Below are positions 1-8,807 of a DNA stretch of 64,000 nucleotides, piece after piece (within the stretch, counting starts at the first letter, position 1; the number at the start of each line of letters is the position of its first letter). Below the pieces are notes generated by a model. It worked only from the letters and a program-made list of their open reading frames with translations. It ran no database searches and was not told the DNA's origin. A program made the translations under genes and the position numbers. Source of the DNA: Novosphingobium sp. JCM 18896 (lineage in GTDB: Bacteria > Pseudomonadota > Alphaproteobacteria > Sphingomonadales > Sphingomonadaceae); the NCBI RefSeq assembly GCF_025938095.1, contig NZ_JAPCZF010000007.1, positions 110,946 through 174,945 of the forward strand, given 5' to 3'.

Positions 1-1817
1 GATCGCATCCAGCGCTGCCCCCCACTGCGCGGCCATGCCCGAAAGCAGCGCGCGCGCCTCGCTGTCGAAGTAGCCCTCTTGACGTGTGTAGAGGACGAGT
101 ATCGCGCGAACACCTTCGCGCTGGTTGATCGGCAATGCGGCCGCGCCCCGCCATCCGAACGTGCCCGCCCGATCGTGCCATGGACCTGTCCTCTTGTCGC
201 AACCAAAGTCGTCAACCCAGGCGGCTGTGCCCTCGCGATAGGCCCTGCCGAGCGGCCCCTGCCCTGTCACATCTGCCGAGCTAGTCGAGACCTCCAGCCC
301 CTCAAGGTAACGAGCATCAGTTGCGCTGCCGAAACTGGTATAATGGACGATCCGATCTCCCGTCTCGTCGGGCACGCATACGCCGGCCAAGGCGATGTCG
401 CCCTCCTCAACCAAAATTCTGCATATTTCATCGGCTATGTCGCGCATTGAGCGACGTTGCAGGATGGCATGGCTTGCGGCCGCAATCGCACTGAACAGCT
501 TGCTGTGGCGCATTGATTTTATGGCATTTTGCATTGCCAGATCGATGTCCATCTCGATCCCGGTAATTCGCGTGGGCTCCCCGCTCTCCCCACGTTCGGA
601 AACCATTCCACGTGCCAGAAACCACTTGTAGTTGCCGTCCTTGCAGCGGGCCCGGTATTCGAATTCTAGCTGGGCCGTTTCGCCTGCTATGTGACGGCGA
701 TATTCTTCGCTGACAAAGGTCCGATCATCGGGATGGGCAAGATCTGCGTCTTTGGGCAGCAGATCGCGCTCGCCATATCCGCGCATTTTTCGCCAAGTTG
801 ACGAAACTTCGAGATGCCGTTTGATCTGATCACGGTTCCATACCCCCAAGCCCGAACCGTCGATGGCCATGCGCCATCGCTCTTCCTGTAGGCGCGTCGT
901 GGTGAGGGCATCCTGCAGTGCAGCCTCGCGCGCGATGTGCTTCGCGCGTCCGATAGCAAGCGGAATACTTGCCAAGACCGACACCGCCAGGAATAGCTCG
1001 ACAAAAAACCCGACTTCAATCGGCGAGAATCCTGCTGCTGCGAGCCTGTGTGTGTAAGATCCAGGCATCGTCTGCAGGATCAGGCCTGTGCCATTGGTGA
1101 CAAACGCGCCCCAGCCCGCCCCTTGGAGGCCATATCGCCAGGCCAACCACATCAGCGGCAGCATTATAAGGTAGGCGGCAAAGAACGCCGGCGGTCCAAA
1201 AAAGAAATAGGACGCGACAGCCAATGCTATGAGTATCGGATAGCCCGGCCAATCGAATTTGAAGCGCTGTGCATCTTGTTGCGCGGTGATCGCCAGCAGC
1301 GGCCAACCCAAGGCGAATGTGCTGAGCGCAACGCACGCGATCCAGATCAAAGGCTGGGCGGAAAACTCCCGCCCGTGGCGATTAGCGCTTGTGGCCGTCC
1401 GAGCGTGATGATCCCGCTCCCGACGACGGCAATCTTTGCAAGTCCGGTTAGACACGCCATGGCGGCAAAGGCCGTCAAATGGGAGATGTTGAGAAGGTCG
1501 AATTCGCGACAGAAACGTCGCAGGACGAAAGCACTGCCACCGTATTGCAGGGTGCTCGTGACACTCTGGAAAACCGCCCAATCCAGTGGCATCCCGGCAA
1601 TCCAGTGACGAGCGGAAAGATCTCCAAGGACCGCGCTGAGGATTGCCAGCGGCCAAACCTGAGTTTTCGTCCGCAGCAAAACGGCAAGCGGTAAGCCATT
1701 GGCGAACCAGAAAATCGCGTGCGATGTCGGTTCTGCTGTGAAGCGGCTTTCGACCGCCATGGCAGCGAACATCGCAAATCCCAGTGCGACTGCGATCACC
1801 AAGGATCTCAGCAGCAT
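1..1817 (-). pseudogene. MASE1-PAS-GAF sensory protein, frameshifted and cut by the window edge
   Basis: Membrane signalling protein whose C-terminus lies beyond base 1. The first frame (start codon at 1815-1817) encodes a MASE1-like membrane segment of about 150 residues and hits a stop at 1347-1349. A different frame picks up at once: it continues the membrane region (QPLIWIACVALS...), then a PAS/PAC domain (about 500-860) and a GAF domain (about 1-490), and is open to base 1. The shift is equivalent to one missing base in the GGGCGGG stretch near 1366-1379. Adding one G there gives a smooth join (IATGGEFSAQ). Such proteins usually end in GGDEF and/or EAL domains, but that part is outside the window. 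It is either a real inactivating mutation or a sequencing error; every other codon of the second frame is intact, so an error or recent mutation is likely. Confidence 0.75.
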
Positions 1818-2107
1818 AGCGTGATCCTCTCCGAGCCTCCCAAAATCTCACTCTGCGCTGAACATTCGCTTTGCGCAATTGTGACATCGGACCAGATAAG
1901 GGCGTCCGCTTCTGCCAACTGGTCGATACACGAAAGCGGCAGGAAGGTCCGCGTGTCCTGCTGCGGTCACTGCGGGGCAGTTCGCGACCAGACCCAGCCC
2001 ATCGCCACTCCGCGATTATGCGATGAACGAACGGCGGGTTTCAAGGAGGCGTCTTGGACCGCCCTACGTCGGCAAGGTTGGCGGATGTCGCCTTATCTCG
2101 CGCCAAC
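1818..2107. other. Intergenic stretch, no gene recognised
   Basis: This stretch holds the upstream region of the MASE1-type gene and the 3' side of the TetR gene. No open frame here resembles a protein family I know, and no clear hairpin was seen. Confidence 0.4.
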
Positions 2108-2734
2108 TCAATTGGCTGCTGCGAGATAGGCGGCACATGCTCGAGGCAATTCCCGGCGGAGGCGCGCAAGATCACCCTCTGCCGCGCCCGCCTCCATGAC
2201 GACGCGTACAGATCCGCCAAGCAGGACAGCCACCATGAAGGCCGCAGATTCGGCATCGGCCAGATTTGTATCGGGTGCGGTAGCGATCAGTCCGCAGATG
2301 ACCTCGATCATCCGCGACATGGCGAGCGCCATGTGCTCGCCAAGGTCGAACTCGGCGGCGATGGCATAGATCGCCCGTGACGAAACGATGTCGGCCGTCT
2401 TCGCGTCAAGCCATGCTGTGGCAAGCCCTTCGGCAAGGATCGCGAGGTCTGCACCTTGGAGCCGTTCGGTGGCTGCCATCATGGTGTCCATGATCGTTTC
2501 GAGCTGCCGCTCCACGATGGCGAACAGCAAGGCCTGTTTGTGCGGGTAGTACTGGTACATCGTGCCGACTGAGACGCCGGCCCGCTCGGCCACGCGCGTC
2601 GTCGTCAACTTGCCCACGCCGTCTGCCAGCAAAACCTGAATGGTCGCGGTGTGGATCGCCTCAATCGTCGCCGCGGATCGGGCCTGCCGGGGCGATTTCC
2701 GGGGTTGGAGAAGCGCGGGCAAGCGGCGGTTCAT
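2108..2734 (-). CDS. TetR/AcrR family transcriptional regulator
   Basis: One-component repressor of about 208 residues. The N-terminal helix-turn-helix is at about residues 45-65 (TTRVAERAGVSVGTMYQYYP), the standard TetR signature; the C-terminal ligand-binding part is not identifiable from motifs. I chose the ATG at 2734 because a GGAATT sequence lies just upstream; an in-frame ATG at 2761 is the alternative. It is divergent from the SDR gene at 2806, and the short shared gap holds an inverted repeat (2776-2793). It probably represses that SDR and itself; this is inference from gene order. Confidence 0.88.
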   Translation of the reverse strand: MNRRLPALLQPRKSPRQARSAATIEAIHTATIQVLLADGVGKLTTTRVAERAGVSVGTMYQYYPHKQALLFAIVERQLETIMDTMMAATERLQGADLAILAEGLATAWLDAKTADIVSSRAIYAIAAEFDLGEHMALAMSRMIEVICGLIATAPDTNLADAESAAFMVAVLLGGSVRVVMEAGAAEGDLARLRRELPRACAAYLAAAN

Positions 2735-2775
2735 ATGCGAATTCCGAAACTGAAGGATCATTCATATCTTGAGCC

Positions 2776-2793
2776 TGCAAGCACAGGTTTGCA
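2776..2793. promoter_or_regulatory. Putative TetR operator, inverted repeat
   Basis: TGCAA-N8-TTGCA inverted repeat between the divergent TetR and SDR genes, ending 12 bases before the SDR start codon. Position and symmetry fit a repressor site. The assignment is inference. Confidence 0.35.
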
Positions 2794-2805
2794 AGGAGCC
2801 ACATC

Positions 2806-3561
2806 ATGAATACCGTTCTCATAACTGGTTGCTCGACCGGCTTCGGCCGTGAAGCGGCCATCCATTTCCTCGACCGCGGCTGGACCGTTGTCGCGACCAT
2901 GCGTGATCCCGCCGCCAGCACTCTGCCGATTTCCGACCGGCTTCGCGTTCTACCGCTCGATGTCACCGACGCCGGCAGCATTGCCCTCGCCGTCTCGAAA
3001 GCGGGACCGATCGACGTACTGGTCAACAATGCGGGCATCGGTTGGCTCAATGCCCTCGAAGGTACGCCGATGACGGCAGTGCATGGCATCTTCGAGGCCA
3101 ACCTATTCGGCGTGATCGCGACGATGCAGGCGGTCTTGCCGGGCATGCGCGATCGACGCTCCGGCGTTATCATCAACGTCAGTTCAAGCTCGACATACAA
3201 GCCGCTTCCGCTGCTTTCGGTCTATCGAGCCAGTAAGGCCGCGGTCACGGCGCTGACCGAGTCGGTCGCGCTCGAGCTTGCCGAGTTCGGCATTCGCGCC
3301 GCAGTGGTAGTGCCCGGCATGGCACCCTCCACCAATTTCGCCACCGACATCTTGGGACGAATCGCAAAGGGCGGTTGGTTTCCTGACGCCTATGAAGGCT
3401 TCGCGCGCCAGACGATGGCCATGATGGAACAGTCCGCAACTGGGGAGATTACGACGGCGCAGGACGTGGCTGAAGCAATCTTCCGCGCCGCGACCGACGC
3501 GGCGTGCCCGGTGGTCCTTCCGGCCGGTGCGGACGCGGTCAGTTGGTCAAAAGGCGACTGA
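2806..3561 (+). CDS. Short-chain dehydrogenase/reductase (SDR)
   Basis: NAD(P)-dependent oxidoreductase of 251 residues, classical SDR fold. It has the nucleotide-binding TGCSTGFG motif at residues 7-14, NNAG at 74-77, a catalytic serine near 127-128, and Tyr140 with Lys144 (YRASK). An AAGGAG-type ribosome site precedes the ATG. It stands alone, divergent from a TetR gene that probably controls it. The substrate cannot be read from the sequence; the family oxidises or reduces alcohols, ketones, steroids and sugars. Confidence 0.9.
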   Translation: MNTVLITGCSTGFGREAAIHFLDRGWTVVATMRDPAASTLPISDRLRVLPLDVTDAGSIALAVSKAGPIDVLVNNAGIGWLNALEGTPMTAVHGIFEANLFGVIATMQAVLPGMRDRRSGVIINVSSSSTYKPLPLLSVYRASKAAVTALTESVALELAEFGIRAAVVVPGMAPSTNFATDILGRIAKGGWFPDAYEGFARQTMAMMEQSATGEITTAQDVAEAIFRAATDAACPVVLPAGADAVSWSKGD

Positions 3562-3694
3562 GCAGCGATGCCCGGGAGCGAACGTCGACGATTGGATGTT
3601 CGCTCCCACGGGGCGAGAGTGCGACACGTAACGAACGACCGCTTTTGGAAAGTTCCCTGGACAGGCGAACGACCGCAAAGTCGGCAATCTCCGT

Positions 3695-4600
3695 CTATGA
3701 TTTGGCCACAGTACGAAATCTGTCGCGCAGGCGCAGGGCAGCCGGCGAGAGTGAGCGATCACTGCGGCTATACATCATCAGGCGTATGATTGGTCCCTCA
3801 TTGGCGGGTTCCAAGGGGAGACAGCACAGCAGCCCCGCTTCCAACTCCCGGACGGCGGTGGCGCGTGATGTCACCCAAATCGCATCGGTGTTCTGCGCGA
3901 TCGAGGACAGACAATCTAGATCCTCGATCTCGAGCTGCGGCTTCTGCCGGAGTTGTGAAAGGCTGTGCAACTCGTCCAGGGGCTGCTCGGCGACAACCTG
4001 CTTGGTGATTATCCAGGGAAATTCATGAGGCTGCCGGCGCTCAGTCGGGTCGAGCAAAGGATGACCACGCCGCACGAGCTGATCACTCGTATAGACGCCG
4101 ATCGGGCTGCGCTTGACTGGCGCCCCTTCGGGCACGAGCGCATCGGCGCAAAGGAGGAATTCGATCTCATCGAGGAGCAGCATCGACAGCAGCGTTTCCG
4201 AAGTGCGCACGAATGTCTTGATATGCAGCGTCGGATTGTCCGCGAGTTCCTGCGCCATTACCTGCGGCAAAAGAGCCTTTGCCGGCAAATGCCCCATCCC
4301 GAAAGTTACGCTGTCCTGTGACCCGCGGGCAGACTGCTGGACCGTGCGCTCGAACGCATTGGCCTCATCGACCAGTGCCGACGCACGCTTGGCCAGTTCC
4401 TTGCCCACCACCGTTAGGTGAACACCGCCCCGATTGCGATCGAACAGGCGAACTTGAATCGAATCCTCGAAGCGCTGGATGCTCCGTGACAGCGCCGATT
4501 GCGTGATCCCCAGTTCTTCCGCCGCATGGGTGAAACTCAAGTGCCTCGCCAGAGCCACGAGATGCCGCGCAGCGCGAATATCGATATTCCACTGAGTCAT
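3695..4600 (-). CDS. LysR family transcriptional regulator
   Basis: LysR-type activator of 301 residues with an N-terminal winged helix-turn-helix (about residues 6-65, containing HAAEELGITQSALSRSIQRF) and a periplasmic-binding-protein-like effector domain. An upstream in-frame ATG at 4711 exists, but the ATG at 4600 has a GGGGGAGA ribosome site and gives the normal family N-terminus, so I use 4600. It is divergent from the DUF1214-TonB receptor-sulfatase operon, which LysR gene-order rules suggest it controls. The effector is unknown. Confidence 0.9.
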   Translation of the reverse strand: MTQWNIDIRAARHLVALARHLSFTHAAEELGITQSALSRSIQRFEDSIQVRLFDRNRGGVHLTVVGKELAKRASALVDEANAFERTVQQSARGSQDSVTFGMGHLPAKALLPQVMAQELADNPTLHIKTFVRTSETLLSMLLLDEIEFLLCADALVPEGAPVKRSPIGVYTSDQLVRRGHPLLDPTERRQPHEFPWIITKQVVAEQPLDELHSLSQLRQKPQLEIEDLDCLSSIAQNTDAIWVTSRATAVRELEAGLLCCLPLEPANEGPIIRLMMYSRSDRSLSPAALRLRDRFRTVAKS

Positions 4601-4939
4601 AAGTTCTCCCCCAGCCGGAATTTGACACCGGCCATGCACAGTGTCGACAATCAATCCATCAGGAGCCGGCAGGAATATATCGGCCATGTCATGAGGGGAG
4701 AGTTGCGACACCGCCAGTTTGCGCGTGGGTAGGGAAATTCCGCAGATTCTGGACTATTCCGTCATCGCGATCGGTCTCGCGGCGCGAACCTACCGTGCTC
4801 TGCCTGCTCGCTTTTCCGGCAAACGAACCACCCAGCGGTGCCGCGCTGCGGGCCAGGCGACGCTCGCCATCATTGTACCAATAGGGAATGCAACGGACCC
4901 GGGGCTTCGCCGGTGCCCAACCGAGGATCGGACAAGCGT
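4601..4939. other. Divergent promoter region, no gene
   Basis: About 340 bases between the LysR gene and the operon starting at 4940. It must carry both promoters and presumably the LysR binding site. I could not pick a convincing T-N11-A site or -35/-10 pair. Confidence 0.4.
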
Positions 4940-6247
4940 ATGACGGTCAAACAGCTTCGTGGCATCGGCTTGGCTGGGGCTCTGGTGATGACAGTCGGGG
5001 CAAGCCAGGCGCAGGCGCAGACTTCGCCCCCGGCCACGACGCCGATCGCCAACCCGCCGGGCTGGGCCGAGCTTGTCGGCACGCTGGGCGATCTGCCGGC
5101 ACGCATGCTGGCCAAGCTGACGCCCGAGCAACGGGCCGATCCGCAGATCCAGCAGGAGGTCGTCCGCTTCGCCCTTTCAGCGCTTGCCCATGCGACGCTC
5201 GACGCGCTGGGGCAGGATGGCGACCATCCGGTGTTCATGCCCGCGATCGGCCAGGTCATCAGCATCGGCCAGCCCAATGCCGATACGGTCTACCGCACGG
5301 CGAAGATCACGCCGGGCGGTAGCTATCGCCTGCGTGGCAAGCGTGGATCGGTGCGCATGGCGCGCGTCGCGCAAGTCGCGCCGCGGCCCCGCGACAAGGT
5401 CGACGCCAACGGCATGGCTGTGCTCGGCCCGCCGCGGATCGTGTTCGACATCAATGCGCTGCAAGTCGACGCCCAAGGCAATTTCGACGTGATAGCCAGC
5501 CCCGTTCGACCAGCGGGCTATACCGGCGATTGGTGGCAGCTCCAGCCCGATACCAATGCCCTGATGATGCGCTGGGTCGCCTCCGACTGGGGGAAGGAAA
5601 TCGATCCGACGATCTCGATCGAGCGCGTCGACGGGCCGATCGTGCGCCCCCGCCCGCCTGCTGCCCTGCTCGAACAGCGACTACGCGCGATGCCCGGAGA
5701 CATCACCTTCAGCGCGATGATGTTCCTCGACCATGTCGCCCGGCTGCGCGAGCAGGGTGTCGTCAACACGCTCAAGGTCTTCGATCTCGCGCTCGCGGGC
5801 GGTCTCGCCGGCCAGTTCTACTATGAGGGTGCCTATGACCTGAAGCCCGACGAAGCGCTGATCGTCGAGGCCAAGGTGCCGACAAAGTGCGCCTATCACT
5901 CGGTCATCCTGACCAACGAGCTTTACGAGACGACCGACTGGTACAACAACCAATCCACGCTCAACGACGCGCAATCCCGGACCGATCCCGACGGCATTCT
6001 GCGCGTAGTGATCTCGGCCAAGGATCCCGGCGTGGCCAACTGGGTCGACACCTCGGGCTATCCGACCGGAGTCATCCAGGGCCGCTGGACCGAATGCGAC
6101 AGCCAGCCCGTGCCAACCGTGCGCAAGGTCAAGGTTGACCAGGTTGCGCGGTCACTGCCGTCAACCACGCCCAGGGTGACCCCGGAGGAGCGGGAGCGGA
6201 TCATCCGCGACCGCCGCAGCGCGCTCCAGCAGCGTCCGCTGTGGTGA
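4940..6247 (+). CDS. DUF1214 domain protein, secreted
   Basis: Protein of 435 residues beginning with a typical signal peptide (residues 1 to about 27, ending AQA). The C-terminal third (for example ANWVDTSGYPTGVIQGRW) matches my knowledge of the DUF1214 family, often found in DUF1254/DUF1214 envelope proteins of unknown reaction. I chose the ATG at 4940 because the signal peptide begins there; the frame is open further upstream. It is the first gene of an operon with the TonB receptor 38 bases downstream and the sulfatase after that, so a periplasmic role in handling the imported or desulfated compound is plausible. No catalytic function is assigned. Confidence 0.8.
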   Translation: MTVKQLRGIGLAGALVMTVGASQAQAQTSPPATTPIANPPGWAELVGTLGDLPARMLAKLTPEQRADPQIQQEVVRFALSALAHATLDALGQDGDHPVFMPAIGQVISIGQPNADTVYRTAKITPGGSYRLRGKRGSVRMARVAQVAPRPRDKVDANGMAVLGPPRIVFDINALQVDAQGNFDVIASPVRPAGYTGDWWQLQPDTNALMMRWVASDWGKEIDPTISIERVDGPIVRPRPPAALLEQRLRAMPGDITFSAMMFLDHVARLREQGVVNTLKVFDLALAGGLAGQFYYEGAYDLKPDEALIVEAKVPTKCAYHSVILTNELYETTDWYNNQSTLNDAQSRTDPDGILRVVISAKDPGVANWVDTSGYPTGVIQGRWTECDSQPVPTVRKVKVDQVARSLPSTTPRVTPEERERIIRDRRSALQQRPLW

Positions 6248-6285
6248 ACCGACAAGCCATCAATCCGAAAATTGGGGGATTACCG

Positions 6286-8778
6286 ATGACAAGACCGACG
6301 ATCAGGCTGCTGGCCGCCACCACACTCTTCGCGCTATCCGCGACGCCGGCGCTCGCACAGGGCCCCGCCGATGACGACGCCGGCGCGATCATCGTCACCG
6401 CGCGCCGCACCGAAGAGCGTCTGCAGGACGTGCCGATCTCGATCACGGTGTTCAACCAGCAACAGCTCAACGATCGCAACATCACCAATGCCGGCGACCT
6501 CGGCAAGTTCACCCCGTCGCTGACTACGAACAGCCGCTTCGGCAGCGAGAACAGCTTCTTTTCGCTGCGCGGTTTCACCCAGGAGATCCAGAACTCGCCG
6601 ACCGTGGGCGTCTACTTCGGCGAAGTCGTCGCGGCGCGCGCGGCGGGCGGCACCACCGGCGGCAATGGCGCCGGTCCGGGTTCGTTCTTCGACCTGCAAA
6701 ACGTCCAAGTGCTCAAGGGCCCACAGGGCACGCTGTTCGGTCGCAACACCACGGGCGGCGCCGTGCTGCTGGTGCCGCAAAAGCCAACTGACAATCTCGA
6801 AGGCTATGTCGAGGGATCGATCGGCAACTACGGCTTGCTGCGCGGCCAGGCGGTTCTCAACATCCCGCTGGCCGATACCTTCAAGGTCCGCCTCGGCGTC
6901 GATCGCCAAAAGCGGGACGGCTATCTGAAGAACGTCTCGGGCATCGGCGTCAAGGATTACAACGACATCGACTATTTCGCCGCCCGCTTGTCGATCCTCG
7001 CTGAACTGACGCCCGACCTCGAGAACTACGTGATCGCGTCCTACATGCGCAGCGACACCAACGGCTCGTTCTCCAAGATCGTCAGCCAGGACAACGCCAG
7101 CCGCGACCCCTGCACCAGCGCGGCCGTACGCGCGGCCTTCCCCACGGTCTGCCCGGTCGACCTGCGCGCCGCACAGATCGCCGCAACCTCGGGCAATTTC
7201 TGGAACGTCTCGGGCGGCCGCCCGGATGCGCGCCAGCTGATCGAGCAGTGGCAGGTCATCAACACCACGACCTGGACCGCCAGCGACACCCTGACGATCA
7301 AGAACATCGTCTCCTACGCCGAATACCGCCAGCGCTCGCGCGGGGACATCTTCGGCGAGAACGGGTTCCAGAGCGGCGCGACTGTCGGCTATCACCCGGC
7401 CGGCGCGAACAACGTGCCGGGCACCAACAACATCGGCCAGTCGACCTTCACCGAGGAACTCCAGCTCCAAGGCAAACCGAGCGACAACCTGTCGTATCAG
7501 GTCGGCGGCTACCTTGAGGTCGCCGATCCGCTCCAGGGCTTCCAGACGACGATCGGTGCCAGCGGCATCGCCTGCTCCGACATCGTCGCCAAGCTTTGCG
7601 CCGACATCACCGGCCGCGGCTTCGAGCAATTATCGCAGAGCAAGTACCACTTCCGCAACCTGGGCCTCTATGCCCAAGGAACCTTGAAGTTCGCGCCGAC
7701 GCTGAGCTTGACCGCGGGCTTCCGCTACACCTCCGACGTCCAGTCGGGCCTGGGTCAGGTGCTCAAGTACACCTTCCCTGCCGGCTCGACCCCGTCGGCG
7801 CCCAGCGGCGTCGCCTGCTCGCAGCCGACCGGCGTGGTCATCGGCGGCACCTCGGCCCAGATCGCCGCCGATCCATCGCGCTGCAACTTCTCGCGGCGCG
7901 TCTCGTCGAATCGGCCGACCTGGCTGGTCGACCTCGACTGGAAGCCGAACGACGACGTGCTGGTTTATGCCAAATATGCGCGCGGCTATCGCCAGGGCGG
8001 CGTCAACGTAACCAGCTACGGCCTGGAGACCTGGGGACCCGAGAAGCTCGATCTCTACGAGATCGGCGCGAAGACCAGCTTCGACGGCGCGGTGCGCGGC
8101 ACCTTCAACATCGCTGCCTTCTACAACGATTTCGCGAGCCAGCAGATCGCGATCAATACGCTGCCCTGCAGTCTGCTACCGCCGGCCCAGCAGCCCGCCT
8201 CCTGCGTCGGTGCCCCGGCCGTCTCGGCGGCACAGGGCATCGCCAGCGGCGCAACCTCGACGATCAAGGGCGTGGAAGTCGATGCCTCGATTTCCCCGTT
8301 CGCGGGCTTCCGTGTCGACGTGGGCTATGCCTACCTCGATACCAAGCTCAAGAGTTTCCCGGACCTGTCGAACGTGCCGCCGGGCTTCGCCCAGTTGCTG
8401 CCCGCCGCGACGGTTGGGGGCGTGCTGGCCATGACGCCCAAGAACAAGGTGACGGTGACGGGCAGCTATACCGTGCCGCTTCCCGAGACCCTTGGTCGGA
8501 TGACACTGTCGGCGACCTACACCTATCAAAGCTCGATGTTCGGCAACAGCTCGTCGCTGCCGAGCCGGCAAACGATAGCACCGCAAAACCTCGTCAATGC
8601 CAACCTCAACTGGTCAAGCGTGGCCGGCAGTCCGGTTGATCTCTCGTTCTTCATCACCAACCTGACCAACGAGAAATACTACACCTACTATATCGGCTCG
8701 TCATTCGGATGGGAGGCGGGCATCCCCAACGAGCCGCGGATGTATGGGGTTCGCGTCAAGTATCGCTTCGGCGACTGA
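6286..8778 (+). CDS. TonB-dependent outer-membrane receptor
   Basis: Outer-membrane active transporter of 830 residues: signal peptide (1-24, ending ALAQ), TonB-box-like IIVTARR at 35-41, plug domain (about 50-165, with VLKGPQGTLFGRNTTGG), then a 22-strand barrel ending in an aromatic-rich terminus (VRVKYRFGD). The ATG at 6286 follows a GGGGGA ribosome site, which decides it over the upstream GTG at 6241. Receptors of this class import large or scarce substrates (siderophores, glycans, terpenoids, aromatics) using the TonB-ExbBD complex. It lies between the DUF1214 gene and the sulfatase, suggesting uptake of a sulfated or similar compound rather than iron. Confidence 0.93.
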   Translation: MTRPTIRLLAATTLFALSATPALAQGPADDDAGAIIVTARRTEERLQDVPISITVFNQQQLNDRNITNAGDLGKFTPSLTTNSRFGSENSFFSLRGFTQEIQNSPTVGVYFGEVVAARAAGGTTGGNGAGPGSFFDLQNVQVLKGPQGTLFGRNTTGGAVLLVPQKPTDNLEGYVEGSIGNYGLLRGQAVLNIPLADTFKVRLGVDRQKRDGYLKNVSGIGVKDYNDIDYFAARLSILAELTPDLENYVIASYMRSDTNGSFSKIVSQDNASRDPCTSAAVRAAFPTVCPVDLRAAQIAATSGNFWNVSGGRPDARQLIEQWQVINTTTWTASDTLTIKNIVSYAEYRQRSRGDIFGENGFQSGATVGYHPAGANNVPGTNNIGQSTFTEELQLQGKPSDNLSYQVGGYLEVADPLQGFQTTIGASGIACSDIVAKLCADITGRGFEQLSQSKYHFRNLGLYAQGTLKFAPTLSLTAGFRYTSDVQSGLGQVLKYTFPAGSTPSAPSGVACSQPTGVVIGGTSAQIAADPSRCNFSRRVSSNRPTWLVDLDWKPNDDVLVYAKYARGYRQGGVNVTSYGLETWGPEKLDLYEIGAKTSFDGAVRGTFNIAAFYNDFASQQIAINTLPCSLLPPAQQPASCVGAPAVSAAQGIASGATSTIKGVEVDASISPFAGFRVDVGYAYLDTKLKSFPDLSNVPPGFAQLLPAATVGGVLAMTPKNKVTVTGSYTVPLPETLGRMTLSATYTYQSSMFGNSSSLPSRQTIAPQNLVNANLNWSSVAGSPVDLSFFITNLTNEKYYTYYIGSSFGWEAGIPNEPRMYGVRVKYRFGD

Positions 8779-8807
8779 GCGTGATGACATCGAGGGGAGA
8801 TAGCCCA

